From: Sinonovacula constricta
Taxonomy: Eukaryota; Mollusca; Bivalvia; Cardiida; Solecurtidae
Length of the DNA stretch: 64,000 bases
Assembly: GCA_007844125.1 (NCBI GenBank)
Contig: CM017561.1
Span: forward strand, 56,981,774-57,045,773
Direction of reading: 5' to 3'
A model generated the notes under the pieces. The model did no database searches. It saw nothing but the letters and a program-made list of their open reading frames with translations, and was not told the DNA's origin. Positions 56,801 through 61,691 of this stretch are shown here, one piece after another. Numbering within the stretch: position 1 is the first letter of the stretch; the number at the start of each line of letters is the position of its first letter. The position numbers and the translations under genes were made by a program.

Positions 56801-57963
56801 GAAATTATTGAGGGTTTTTTTTAAAGAAAAATTGATGGAGTGAGTACTCATTAGAATCACATTTTTGAAATCATTTAAATGAGTACCAACAATGTAGGAT
56901 TTAGTTAAGAAATAAATAATATAATTAAAGAAATAAAAAATATCTAGACCTTTGTCACTTGTAAAATCACTGCCATTCGAATGCTTGATATTGTCAATGA
57001 TTACTCACAGTTAACATTTTTTGCAGATTTATGACTTGTCCTAAGACTTATTTAATGATTAATGACCAGTAGCCCGAAACTGCATTTTGACTTGTAAAGG
57101 ACGTAGGGCTACTGTATTTTTCCAGCCCTGTGACCGTTATCGTTTCGGTGCAATGTATTTCTAAAAAAAAAAGTGTATGAAAATCTATTCATTTGCATAT
57201 ACTACTTCACAGGGTTAAGTCATCGTGCCCATGTCGAGCTGCCATTTTACTCCAAATACCTGTTGATTGCTGCCTACCTAGCCTCGTACAACCCCGCCAA
57301 GTCTGATAAGAAATTTTTCTCCAAACATTCCGGCAAATCTAACAAGAAACTTGTGAAGAAGCAGGAAAGGGTGAGTGTTTACATAATACAGATCTATACA
57401 GCAATGTCTCTTTTGAAAAGGAAATGCTTGTGATATCAAATTGGGGTAAAAAAAAAGGTTTATAGAAACCTAGAAAGAGTTAGTGCAAGTAGGCTAGGGC
57501 CATTGTTTCCTTTTGAAATTATTTAAAATATGGATCTAAATAAAATAGCTAATCTATAAACACTTTTTATAAGATAACTGGTGATTGTTTTTTTCTTAAG
57601 TCTGTCCAAATTATTGTATGTGGTACTTTTTTCACATAATCAAGGCATGTAGCAAACATTTCTTTCCAATTTTAAACTTCCATAAAAAGTTTATAAACGT
57701 GTTTTGGGAAGCCCATATACTTTGTAGGTTATTTATTCTGTGCAAAGCATAGTGTAGGATTTAAAAAAAATGCTTATATATTTATCAAAATGCCCCAATA
57801 TACAAATTATACTTTAATATTTTAATACATGGATAGATATTGTCTGTTTCAGGCCAGTAATCACATGCTGGGCCCAAAACCATTCCCTCTGGATCGTCTG
57901 ATGGCCATTTTCTACTCCATTGTTGAAGGGAGAGTAGCACCAAGTGCAAACATATTCATGCAG
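14790..57963 (+). CDS. ORC5: ORC5, origin recognition complex subunit 5 (ten exons, 3' end missing)
   Basis: ORC5 is a subunit of the six-protein complex that binds replication origins in the nucleus and loads MCM helicase with CDC6 and CDT1. The joined exons (63, 93, 201, 75, 112, 131, 49, 150, 158 and 111 nt) give 381 codons with one open frame and GT-AG introns throughout. Visible hallmarks are Walker A GHTSTGKS (34-41), the degenerate Walker B region YIVLDKAE (118-125), FLRLQEL (138-144), [25 protein letters not shown], the [20 protein letters not shown] block, [20 protein letters not shown], and [11 protein letters not shown] near the end. The fit to human ORC5 (about 435 residues) is close to colinear. 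The C-terminal 50-60 residues, including the last winged-helix part, are not in the window. The coding frame is intact, so this looks like a live gene despite very repeat-rich introns. Confidence 0.97.
15281..15483 (+). mobile_element. SINE-A copy with internal deletion
   Basis: Forward copy. It keeps the head (GGAAGTGCAATCGATAGAGT), the CATACCAAAGTCGTTAAAAA block and a short 3' part (AACTGTCTCCAAGTGAAATA, GTTGGTGGGACAG). The central GTGTCAGGATAATG block is deleted. Confidence 0.75.
15490..15600 (+). mobile_element. SINE-C 3' fragment
   Basis: Only the SINE-C tail is left: ACTTGACGTCGCTGTAATGA, CCATAATTGTATCACTGCAA, then TGTATTTCAAAGACAAAACC. It immediately follows the SINE-A copy. Confidence 0.6.
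15995..16135 (-). repeat. Dispersed repeat, inverted copy
   Basis: Inverted relative of two forward copies at 16,965-17,115 and 18,390-18,570. The shared landmarks are the complements of TACCTGGGCCACAGACACAA, of TTTTTTACTGATGC and of GTACATTTCTATGCATGCAT. No coding capacity is visible; its class is unknown to me. Confidence 0.65.
16170..16340 (+). mobile_element. SINE-C copy, diverged
   Basis: Forward copy with a head near AGCACCTGTGATTCCTCACT, a B-box-like GGGTTCATTTCCC, and the CCAGCTAAACAGCAGTCTGC / GGTGGCTCTTCCAAGACAAA body. Confidence 0.6.
16506..16852. mobile_element. MITE with TTAA-flanked terminal inverted repeats
   Basis: A 347-bp element with perfect terminal inverted repeats of about 23 bp: TTAAAGGTGGTATCCGACAG on the left and its complement CTGTCGGATACCACCTTTAA on the right. 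Both ends carry TTAA, compatible with a piggyBac-type target duplication. The interior has no open frame. Related copies lie at 20,883-23,578 (inverted, hugely expanded) and 59,811-60,742. The mobilising family is inferred from TTAA alone. Confidence 0.85.
16965..17115 (+). repeat. Dispersed repeat, forward copy
   Basis: Shares GATAAATGCCGTCTTG, GCATAAAAAATGTACTTGTT, AGGACTTC and TTTTTTACTGATGCAAAGAT with the copy at 18,390-18,570, and is inverted to 15,995-16,135. Confidence 0.65.
17502..17670 (+). repeat. 44-bp tandem repeat, 4 copies
   Basis: Four copies of a unit running from GAATAATACTAGGATTGTAT to AACTATTGCGCCATTT. The third copy has an 11-bp internal deletion. No coding role. Confidence 0.92.
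18390..18570 (+). repeat. Dispersed repeat, forward copy
   Basis: Third copy of the repeat seen at 15,995 and 16,965, with GATAAATGCCATCTTG, GTTAGGACTTTCTAATATGG and TACCTGGGCCACAGACACAA. The 99-codon minus-strand frame over it is a by-product of the repeat. Confidence 0.65.
18571..19147. other. Intronic stretch without recognised features
   Basis: ORC5 intron sequence. No matched splice-bounded exon and no repeat family identified. Confidence 0.4.
19148..19440 (+). mobile_element. SINE-A copy
   Basis: Forward copy: head CCTGGTAGCGTAATCTGTAG, TCCAGGTATGGGAGGCC, a mid part with TATAGCTCCCTTACTAATGC, and the 3' block CAAGTGGACACCGTGTCC followed by an AAACACAACAAACATAAA tail. The B-box region is damaged. 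Confidence 0.82.
19441..20882. other. Intronic stretch
   Basis: ORC5 intron with an A17-A19 tract near 19,705. No exon, RNA gene or repeat family was recognised. Confidence 0.4.
20883..23578. mobile_element. Expanded, inverted copy of the TTAA MITE
   Basis: Begins TCAAAGGTGGTATCTGACAG and ends CTGTCAGATACCACCTTTAA, the same termini as the 347-bp MITE at 16,506. The interior 20,905-21,190 matches the complement of that MITE (AGACATCGATGTCAGAGG, ATAATGCCACAATC and CATGTATTTCTTATTTGAGC regions). The extra 2.3 kb is the 62-bp array next to the right terminus. Confidence 0.82.
21262..23572 (+). repeat. 62-bp minisatellite, about 37 copies
   Basis: Unit of 62 bp: AGACTTAAGAATGAGAGGTC, AGATATTGTTACATATATTA, GATATAGTCACACTGTCAGATT. 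The main variable site is ACTTAAG/ACTAAAG/ACTGAAG. The last few copies (from about 23,230) carry scattered single-base indels and the older-looking AGAAAGTG or AGATAGTG variants. The complement of the unit's end is the MITE terminus plus its subterminal sequence, so the array grew from the transposon end. Confidence 0.97.
23966..24241 (+). mobile_element. SINE-A copy in a duplicated block
   Basis: Forward copy with TACAGGAGGCCCCATGTTTG, TCCTAGCTGAGGCATTCC, GTCAGGATAATGTGACTAGG, and tail CCCAATGAACAAACAAACAG. With the SINE-C copy and the sequence after it, it forms a block repeated near 38,828-39,560. Confidence 0.85.
24242..24412 (-). mobile_element. SINE-C copy in a duplicated block
   Basis: Reverse copy directly joined to the SINE-A tail at the shared GTTATGGTTATATTGGCAAC. 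It includes GGTAGAACCACTGGCACACA and minus-strand B-box GGTTCGAGTCCCAG. The paralogue is 39,104-39,285. Confidence 0.8.
24991..26165. mobile_element. Bivalve-type array-bearing element
   Basis: Opens with a hairpin (TATGCTCCCCGAAA, loop ACT, TTTCGGGGGAGCATA), continues TAGTCGCCGCCTTGTCCGTC, then the 146-bp array, and closes with ATTCGGGGAGCATCACCCGT and CTGACGGCCTCTTG. The GGGGAGCAT motif thus sits at both ends. I recognise this organisation from mollusc genomes, but the mobilising machinery is unknown to me. Confidence 0.7.
25067..25985 (+). repeat. 146-bp tandem repeat, about 6.5 copies
   Basis: Units start GTGTCCGGCCCATAACTTCG and include TTGAAGTCGGATTTCGAAAC, CACAGAAATGACCACCATGT, TTGAGACGACGTGTCGCGCG and CCTTGAAGGTCAAGGTCACA followed by GCGTGACCTTGCAG. 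The length is not a multiple of three, so the 60-79-codon frames restart in each unit and are not genes. Every unit has the palindromic pair TCAAGGTCA / TGACCTTG. Confidence 0.96.
26171..35563 (+). repeat. 128-bp tandem array (72 units) carrying reiterated splice acceptors
   Basis: After one degenerate 172-bp unit (26,176-26,347), the acceptor-like TATATTTCAG recurs every 128 bp. It ends at 26,347, 26,475, 26,603, 26,731 and so on to 35,563, exactly 72 x 128 bp; spot checks at 28,907, 31,467 and 34,027 stay in register. Each unit reads CCACACCAGTATCCATCCAG, TTTACCTGTGTATCATTGTT or TTCACCCATG..., TGTAAATAGTTTTGTTG, TTTCATGGTACTAGAGTAAG, GGCAGCACTGTTTTATAG, then TCCTGGTAACTATTTATAAA or variants, and TGGTATATTTCAG. 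The array stops exactly at ORC5 exon 2, which begins CCACACCAATATGCTCCAG. Variants (TCC/TAG after ATAG; TATTT/ATTTT/ACCTT; TTTACCTGTG/TTCACCCATG) define higher-order blocks. Confidence 0.98.
35564..35656 (+). CDS. ORC5: ORC5 coding exon 2 (Walker A)
   Basis: Encodes residues 22-52, from [14 protein letters not shown] to NTLLMEMK. It includes the P-loop GHTSTGKS that binds the ATP phosphates in AAA+ ORC subunits. Phase 0 at both ends. The acceptor is the last unit of the 128-bp array; the donor is AAG|GTAAAT. Confidence 0.96.
35657..36573. other. ORC5 intron 2, first part
   Basis: Contains a short SINE-C fragment at 35,680-35,740 (GGTGGAGGAAGACCCAAGAC, GGTAGAACCACCGACGTG), then AT-rich sequence. 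Nothing else recognised. Confidence 0.45.
36574..37090 (+). mobile_element. SINE-C copy split by a SINE-B insertion
   Basis: The SINE-C head (GCACCCGTGGCGTAGTGGTA, CTTGTAACTCCTCTGACAG, CTCACCGCATG) runs to 36,641. The body resumes at about 36,909 (CACAGGTTCGAGTCACATTT, CTTCCAGCTGACCTGCAGAG, TTCCTCCATCAATC, CACTGCGATGTATTCC). The gap is exactly filled by SINE-B, so SINE-B inserted later. Confidence 0.85.
36642..36908 (+). mobile_element. SINE-B copy nested in SINE-C
   Basis: Nearly full-length: head GGCCACAATAGCTCAATTGG (A-box-like), GTCGCGGGTTCAAACCCCGG (B-box-like), AAGGGGACAGCATTACACCT, TCCCTGGGCACCTCATAAGT, CAGTATCGGCAAAAATGCCA. The tRNA-like head is the best preserved of the three SINE-B copies. 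Confidence 0.9.
37091..38827. other. ORC5 intron 2, middle part
   Basis: A SINE-C-like fragment lies at 37,180-37,320 (GGGTAGAACCATTGGCAC, CAGACCAGGACTGGAATCC). Near 38,260-38,300, ACTGATCAGGATCTACATTA echoes a motif at 1,090. Otherwise unremarkable AT-rich intron. Confidence 0.45.
38828..39103 (+). mobile_element. SINE-A copy in a duplicated block
   Basis: Forward copy, head partly replaced. It carries CGGGTTTGATTCCTGGGCCG, ACATACCAAAGTCATTAAAA, GTGCCAGGATAATCTGACTG and tail CCCAATGAACAAACAAACAG. It is the paralogue of 23,966-24,241. Confidence 0.85.
39104..39285 (-). mobile_element. SINE-C copy in a duplicated block
   Basis: Paralogue of 24,242-24,412, with the same junction to the SINE-A tail, the same GGTAGAACCACTGGCACACA and the same downstream unique sequence (AACCTCTGAATACATACAT). 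Confidence 0.8.
39556..39790 (+). repeat. 26-bp tandem repeat, about 9 copies
   Basis: Unit GTAAGACAATATTTACATGC ATAAAT with T/A and G/A variants. It is expanded from a motif present in only 2-3 imperfect copies in the paralogous block at 24,556-24,625. The 63-codon minus frame across it is repeat shadow. Confidence 0.92.
39925..40085 (+). mobile_element. SINE-C copy, diverged
   Basis: Head GGTGCCTGCGGGTGAGTGGT, B-box-like GGATTCGAGTCCCAGTC, then a poor match to the body ending TTGTCTTGGATCCTTGTCC. Confidence 0.6.
40775..41036 (+). mobile_element. 5'-truncated SINE-B with a 12-bp target duplication
   Basis: The SINE body (40,787-41,024) is flanked by perfect direct repeats CCCATTTATGGT at 40,775-40,786 and 41,025-41,036. 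It begins inside the tRNA-like head at TTGCGGATCGGGAGGTCGCG and ends CAAAAATGCCGGCAAATCCC. The perfect duplication indicates a fairly recent, target-primed insertion. Confidence 0.93.
41331..42091 (+). repeat. 69-bp tandem repeat, 11 copies
   Basis: Unit TGTATACCTTGCCCTGCACA, ATATTGAAGTTGTTGTATAA, AGTTATGTCCATTAGTGACA, AGTGGAGGA; the first copy is 66 bp, the rest about 69-70. Because 69 is divisible by three, frames stay open on both strands (176 codons plus, 149 codons minus), but there is no independent evidence that they are translated. Five central copies are almost identical. Confidence 0.96.
42085..42240 (+). mobile_element. SINE-C 3' part
   Basis: Starts at GGGTTCGAGTCCTTGTTTGA right after the 69-bp array and continues CTTCCAACTGACATGCAGTG, then a degenerate tail with CGCGTAATGACGGTTGCAA. 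Confidence 0.6.
42355..42653 (+). mobile_element. SINE-A copy
   Basis: Forward full-length copy: GAACCTGGTAGCAAATATGA, GTACAGAAGGCC, GTTCGAACCTGGGCCACAAC, GGTGTCGGGATAATGTGACT, tail CGGGACCAAATAAACAAACA. Confidence 0.87.
42811..43011 (+). CDS. ORC5: ORC5 coding exon 3
   Basis: Encodes residues 53-119, from [20 protein letters not shown] through [11 protein letters not shown] to SQTMYI. It matches the ORC5 segment LPHVFVNCVEC...DFVRLF...QTVYI. Phase 0 at both ends; acceptor TACCTGTTTCAG and donor ATA|GTATGT. Confidence 0.97.
43012..44370. other. ORC5 intron 3, first part
   Basis: AT-rich intron. It includes the hairpin at 43,769-43,854 and, near 43,985-44,040, a few imperfect copies of AACAAATAACAG. 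Confidence 0.5.
43769..43854. repeat. 86-bp inverted repeat
   Basis: Left arm GGTTATTTTACACTGAA (43,769-43,785) and right arm TTCAGTGTAAAATGACC (43,838-43,854) pair at 16 of 17 positions around a 52-bp loop. The loop has a smaller inner pairing (ATGTCCAA... / TTGGACA). It could be a very short MITE or an RNA hairpin. Confidence 0.8.
44371..45410 (+). repeat. 52/53-bp tandem repeat, about 20 copies
   Basis: Unit ATCATAGATATAGACATAGA, ATAAATCAATTTATTGGTTT, AATCTTTAAACAT. Length variants come from CTTTAAA/CTTAAA and from a loss of ATC before ATAGATATAG. A 102-bp dimer (full unit plus ATC-less unit) recurs near 44,990-45,240. Not coding. Confidence 0.96.
45656..45883 (-). mobile_element. SINE-C copy, best preserved
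   Basis: Reverse full-length copy. On the minus strand: head GGCGCCCGTGGCCGAGCCGT, B-box GGGTTCGCGTCCTGG, CTAACCTGCGGTGCACAGG, CAGATATAAGTCTGGGGTCT, and a 3' part ending with the complement of CATCACACCGACACATTTAT. Confidence 0.88.
45884..47757. other. ORC5 intron 3, last part
   Basis: AT-rich intron with no ordered repeat or exon recognised. Short lines such as GGTCAAAGGTCAGGGTTATA resemble dispersed invertebrate repeats but are too degraded to name. Confidence 0.4.
47758..47832 (+). CDS. ORC5: ORC5 coding exon 4 (Walker B region)
   Basis: Encodes residues 120-144: [15 protein letters not shown] then [10 protein letters not shown]. The Walker B position has D122 followed by K123 instead of the acidic D/E pair of active AAA+ ATPases; this D-K form is also found in other animal ORC5 proteins. 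Phase 0 at both ends; donor CTG|GTGAGT. Confidence 0.97.
47833..48900. other. ORC5 intron 4, first part
   Basis: Starts with a C12 tract near 47,857. At 48,170-48,240 TGTCGGTGTGCCGTAAAACC resembles a common SINE tail, but the head is not recognisable. Confidence 0.4.
48901..50566 (+). mobile_element. Mollusc-type repeat element with about 8 internal 110-160-bp units
   Basis: From 49,470 degenerate units repeat the themes GGCCACATTTATGGCCCAAT, CTTCACCAAACTTGGTCAGA, ATGTTTGCCTGCAT, GGGTCACGTGGGGTCA and AGTAGGTCACTAGGTCAAAT. The end (CTCAGGTGAGCGATTAAAGG, CCATCATGGCCCTCTTGTTA) is a signature I know from dispersed bivalve repeats. The open frame at 49,838-50,041 is a read-through. Confidence 0.75.
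50567..50900. mobile_element. Possible degenerate MITE relic
   Basis: CCCCATTGTTCTTATTTATAG and ATTTTCTATCTGAGCCACAC resemble the interior of the TTAA MITE (at 21,160 and 21,040) in inverted order. No terminal repeats are visible, so the call is weak. Confidence 0.35.
50901..52194. other. ORC5 intron 4, last part
   Basis: AT-rich intron without recognised exons or repeats. Confidence 0.4.
52195..52306 (+). CDS. ORC5: ORC5 coding exon 5
   Basis: Encodes residues 145-181 and the first base of codon 182: [20 protein letters not shown], then [17 protein letters not shown]. It matches the ORC5 sensor-1 strand region (SEIVWEKFR...EPF...FPDYS). Acceptor TTTCATTTTGTAG; donor AAAG|GTAAGT, phase 1. 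Confidence 0.97.
52332..52480 (+). mobile_element. SINE-A copy with large internal deletion
   Basis: Head ACCTGGAAGCACAATTGACA, B-box-like CAGGTTCGATCCTGG, then directly the 3' end (TGGATACCATCTCCAGATAA, CTGAAATACTG). The central 150 bp are missing. Confidence 0.82.
52678..52890 (+). mobile_element. SINE-C copy
   Basis: Forward: GGCGCCTGTGGTTTGTAACT, CTCACGGCATGGGTTCCAAG, GGGAGGTCTTCCAGCTGACC, TCGGTGGTTCTACTCAGACA, GTGTCGCTATAGTGATCATA, CGCTGCAATGTATTCGAAA. Part of the B-box is damaged. Confidence 0.85.
53496..53810 (+). mobile_element. SINE-A copy, best preserved
   Basis: Full-length forward copy with the clearest tRNA-like head: CCTGGTAGCGCAATCGTTAG (A-box-like) and CCCGGGTTTGATCCCGGGCC (B-box-like). 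The body (ATACCAAAGTC, TATAGCTCCCTTGTTAAGGC, GTAAAGGCAGCACTCTATCT) and tail AACTCAATAAACAAAAG follow. An ACATACAT microsatellite precedes it at 53,385-53,470. Confidence 0.9.
53811..54610. other. ORC5 intron 5, last part
   Basis: AT-rich intron. The 110-codon minus-strand frame at 53,904-54,236 shows no recognised motif. Confidence 0.4.
54611..54741 (+). CDS. ORC5: ORC5 coding exon 6
   Basis: Completes codon 182 (Asp) and encodes to residue 225: [20 protein letters not shown], then [24 protein letters not shown]. It corresponds to the AAA+ lid helices of ORC5 (PPEYSADFY...[10 protein letters not shown]). Acceptor CTGCTACAG; donor CTG|GTGAGT, phase 0. Confidence 0.97.
54742..55758. other. ORC5 intron 6
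   Basis: Largely occupied by the roughly 142-bp array at 55,010-55,630. The rest is ordinary AT-rich intron. Confidence 0.6.
55010..55630 (+). repeat. ~142-bp tandem repeat, 4 copies
   Basis: The unit includes CTTCATTATCTTGCACAAAT, ACATGTAGGTGTGTCATGCA, TACATCGGCCAGCACATTT, CAAGGTCGTATTTAATCTC and TGTTGGTATATCAGTCC. Spacings of the ACATGTAGGTG landmark are 142, 143 and 179 bp; the last interval holds a local triplication of GGTATATCAGTCC. The 169-codon frame here is repeat read-through. Confidence 0.92.
55759..55807 (+). CDS. ORC5: ORC5 coding exon 7
   Basis: Small 49-nt exon coding residues 226-241 ([16 protein letters not shown]) plus the first base of codon 242. It matches the family stretch 'LNFPKYCEPVVKGE'. 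Acceptor CTGTTTTCAG; donor GAAG|GTAAGA, phase 1. Confidence 0.95.
56237..56386 (+). CDS. ORC5: ORC5 coding exon 8
   Basis: Completes codon 242 and runs to residue 291: [40 protein letters not shown], then an acidic linker. The block [17 protein letters not shown] is highly diagnostic of ORC5. Acceptor TTTTTGTAG; donor GAAG|GTGGGT, phase 1. Confidence 0.97.
57213..57370 (+). CDS. ORC5: ORC5 coding exon 9
   Basis: Encodes residues 292-344: [40 protein letters not shown], then a lysine-rich [13 protein letters not shown]. It matches the ORC5 ORC-type helical/winged-helix entry ([27 protein letters not shown]). Acceptor TACTTCACAG; donor AGG|GTGAGT, phase 0. Confidence 0.97.
57371..57852. other. 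ORC5 intron 9
   Basis: Short AT-rich intron, nothing recognised in it. Confidence 0.5.
57853..57963 (+). CDS. ORC5: ORC5 coding exon 10 (last in window)
   Basis: Encodes residues 345-381: [37 protein letters not shown]. It matches the ORC5 block [17 protein letters not shown]...VAPTANIF.Q. Acceptor TGTCTGTTTCAG; donor CAG|GTAAAT, phase 0. The closing exon with the KYKC...ARTVNFDI..YLYDF-type C-terminus is not visible to the right. Confidence 0.97.
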
Positions 57964-58139
57964 GTAAATAGTCCCCCTTAGCAAAATCTTTGCAAATGTA
58001 AAATTTTTGTTTTTGTATCATATTAAATTTTTTTTTTAAAAAATGGGTTTAATTAAGTTATTTGTGATGTTTATCTTTGTGATTATGAAATTCTGATTTC
58101 TTCTTCATTTTGAACAGAAGGGCATCTAATGCCAATATC

Positions 58140-59140
58140 TTTTCTTACATTCCAGTATTGGTAATGGCCATTTCCTTTATGAAAGTTTGTAAAAAATGGT
58201 AATTTCATTTATACCAGTATGTGAAATGACCATTTCCTATCTACAAGATTATGAAAATGGCCATTTCCTGTATATCGGTTTTTGAAATGGCCATTTCCTA
58301 TCTACAAGATTATGAAAATGGCCATTTCCTGTATACCAAGTTGCAAAAATGGGCTTTTACTTTATACCAGTTTGTGGAAAGGGCAATTTCCTGTATACCT
58401 CTTTGTGAATACCAGTTTGTGAAAATGGCTATTTCCTGTATACCACTTTGGGAAAATGGCTTTTTCCTGTATACCAGTTTGTGACAATCGCTATTTCTTG
58501 TATACCAGTTTGTGAAAACGGCTATTTCCTGTATACCAGTTTGGGAAAATGGCTATTTCCTGTATGCCAGTTTGTGAAAATGGCTATTTCCTGTGTACTA
58601 GTTTCTAAAAATGGCTATTTCCTGTATGCCAGTGTGTGAAAATGGCTATTTCCTGTATACTTGTTTGTGAAAGTGGCTATTTCCTTTACTAGTATACTAG
58701 TTTGTGAAAATAGCTATTTTCTGTAAACTAGTTTCTGAAAATGGCTATTTCCTATATGCCAGTTTGTGAAAATGGCTATTTCCTGTGTACTAGTTTCTAA
58801 AAATGGCTATTTCCTGTATACCATTTTTTTAAATGGCTTTTTCCCGTATACCAGTGTGTGAAAATGGCTATTTCCTGTAAGCCAGTTTGTGAAAATGGCT
58901 ATTTCCTGTGTACTTGTTTCTAAAAATGGCTATTTCCTGTATACCATTTAAAAAAAAAGGCTATTTCCTGTATACTAGTTTCTGAAAATGGCTATTTCCT
59001 GTGTACTAGTTTCTGACAATGGTTATTTCCTGTAAGCCATTTTGTGAAAATGGCTATTTTCTGTATACAAGTTTGTACATGGCTATTTCCTGTGTACTAG
59101 TTTGTGAAAATTGTTATTACCTGTATACCAGTTTTCTGTA
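58140..59140 (+). repeat. 31-bp minisatellite, about 30 degenerate copies
   Basis: Unit GAAAATGGCTATTTCCTGTA TACCAGTTTGT, with variants TGCCAG, TACTAG and TTTCTA. Copies differ by several bases and by small indels, so it is older than the 62-, 69- and 128-bp arrays. Open frames of 61-77 codons (YFLYTSL-type) are shadows. Confidence 0.93.
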
Positions 59141-59810
59141 TAGATGGTTATCGATTTTTCACCAAGGTGCGCGCGCACCTGTTTGTCCGCCATCTTTGTG
59201 GTAAGGTGAATCAACATATCAGTACCGTGAAAGCGCAGTTTTTTTTTAAATTGACCATTACAGGCAATGAAGACGATGATTAATTCTTGTAGTGTTGTGA
59301 AATGTCACAAAATATATAATCCGGACCAGAAATATTTATTTATCATTACCAGCCGTCAGTACAAACTAAGGGAAAAGGACGAGAGAACTTTCGGACGTCA
59401 TACTTTCGCGCTTGAACGGAGCATTCATTGTAGCTAAGCGTTTTTAAGTGTTTTGGATTGCATTAAAAGTCGAAAGAAAATATGTATACTATAATGTTAA
59501 TTGCTATGTTGTTGTTTATTTTATTGTTTTTATTTAGATACAAATAATTAACAAACAATTAAGAAATATATTGCTTATTTACTGGTCCTAAATAAACTAA
59601 AAAGCAACCAACAGTATCGATAATTTCCATCAAGGTCAATTTTAGACAAAATGTTGTCATCAGTGACATAAAAATATGTATGTGCCCCTCAAGATACTAT
59701 ATGCACAAAATGTACCCCCAGATATTTGAATTTGACCCTTGAAAATTTTGACTGAGGAGTCAATGACCATTGACGTTCAGCGTCTATAGAACGCCCTGTA
59801 TTGGTTGTAA

Positions 59811-60742
59811 TGTGGTATCCGACAATTTGTTAATATTGTACCCATGTAACAACACATGTTACTAATATTCTTGGAAATTTATACATAATGCTCGAATAAA
59901 CTTTAGTTAAAGTAAAGACTGTTATTACACTTACTTATTGTTCGACAGTGTGAATCTTAAAAATATCGCATTAAATGTCCATTATTTTTAAATAGGCACG
60001 TTGATGATTTCAAGTTATCTCAGATAGGAAAAACCCTTTATGTAATGACAGGCAATGTGTTATGCTTTACTTTTTACATGGCTGTAAGAACAAGGTTGGG
60101 CGGTAAATTCAACCCCCGGTATTTACCAGTGGTATTTACTGGCATTTACCTGCTGGAAAATACTCCCCAACGTGGCAAATACTACTATTTTTACTTAAAA
60201 TACTGCAGAAATCTTAATTTAGTTAACTTGAAATAATGTATAATCATATTGATAATTAAATTACTCGTATATTTTAATTAAAATTCTTTTTTAACCTAAA
60301 ATACACGTGAGAAAGTAATGCTAATCCACCTGCACCTGGCCTTTGACACTCAGGAAGCAAAGCCATATGGTCTAGACTATTAAAACAACAGGTTTCAGAC
60401 AAGGGGCTGTAAATAGCCAGGGGCAACATGGGCAAAAATAAAATGTCATACATAACCTAGACAGTTTGTATTGGTACAATTAAATGGTTGTGTATTGAGT
60501 ATGGTATGAGCTAGAGTGTCAACTGTATGGCTTCATTCCTGAGTAACGTTTTTAATTTCTCTTGTCATCACCACTTCTATGACTTCACTCCACACCATTA
60601 CCAAGATACTATTCACCATAAAGCCAAAGGATCCAGTCCGGAATGTAAAACAGCATTTTGCGGGAACTTTACAAGCAAAAATCATTTATTTGAATGCATG
60701 AGAGAAAATTGTTTCGTCCAAACTGCCAGATACCAGCTCTAA
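59811..60742. mobile_element. Third copy of the TTAA MITE family, diverged
   Basis: Left end ATGTGGTATCCGACAATTTG, with subterminal ATTGTACCCATGTAACAACA matching the MITE at 16,510-16,560. Right end TTCGTCCAAACTGCCAGATA, CCAGCTCTAAT. At 932 bp it is longer than the 347-bp copy, so the interior has an insertion. Confidence 0.65.
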
Positions 60743-61239
60743 TAAAGTGTAAGAAACAAACTGTTTTCAGAACGAGCCGAAACTAGCTGTTGCAGCTAAC
60801 TATTTAAAATGGTTTTGCTTTCACATTGACATTTGTCAATAAATAATAGCACATAGTGTTTTTATTTTTATCATTGTCCTATCTTTCAGCAAATTTAACA
60901 AACTTACATTATGTTAGAATAATAATTTCACAGAAAATTGAATTCAAGTTTCCACACCATTTCTGAATTAAAAACAACACATTTTACGGTAAAAAATATT
61001 TAATGACAGTAAATTCATCGATCAATAAACAGAAAAAACAAAAGCAGACTGCTTAGGAAATTGGAGCATGTAATGGTATTCGATTACATATAATAAATAT
61101 GACAACCATAACATGGGTTTTAAGGAACTTAAAGCAATGAAAAAATAGTATAACATGATGTAAAGAATTGAAAACAGTACACATAATAAATAACCCTGTT
61201 TTAAAACCAAAGTTTAGCAGTGCCCTTGTCCAAGCAGTT

Positions 61240-61395
61240 GTTGACTTGTAACTAATCAGCCTCTCAGTGCATGAGTTCGGGTCCTGGTCGTGGAGGTTTA
61301 CCAGCTAACCTGCAATGCGCAGTGGTTCTACCCTGGCACAAGTCTAGGATCTAGCTCCACCAATATTTAATTAGATGTCGCACTTTGCTGAAACA
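61240..61395 (+). mobile_element. SINE-C copy
   Basis: Forward: GTTGACTTGTAACTAATCAG, CTCTCAGTGCATGAGTTCGG, GTCCTGGTCG, CCAGCTAACCTGCAATGCGC, CTAGGATCTAGCTCCACCAA. It lies inside the 2.6-kb inverted-repeat unit. Confidence 0.72.
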
Positions 61396-61647
61396 CTAGA
61401 TAGTTCACTCTGTCTGGATATGCAATGTCCGACTGCATGTCATCAGGCTGTCGTCGAAGACGAGTACGGATCAAAAGCAATCAAATTAGTCTTCTTCAAG
61501 TCCTTTTCACGCACAATAGCTCCAGTGTATTAATATAGTCCTATTGCACTTTGTAACCATTACACACGACATCTTTTGCGAAAGAATCGGTTCAATCGTC
61601 GAATTGTAGGGACCTAAGCAGACATTAGTAAACAATGGCTTTACCAC

Positions 61648-61691
61648 AAATATGGCGGACCGCATTGCATGCTGGGAAATGTGTGACGTCA
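61648..61691. promoter_or_regulatory. Promoter-like motif cluster
   Basis: Within 44 bp lie AAATATGGCGG (YY1-like), GCATGCTGGGAAAT (resembling the ACTACAATTCCCAGCATGC class of promoter motif) and the full palindrome TGACGTCA (CRE, 61,684-61,691). This combination is typical of animal housekeeping promoters, but no gene was found beside it and it lies in an inverted-repeat arm. Confidence 0.35.
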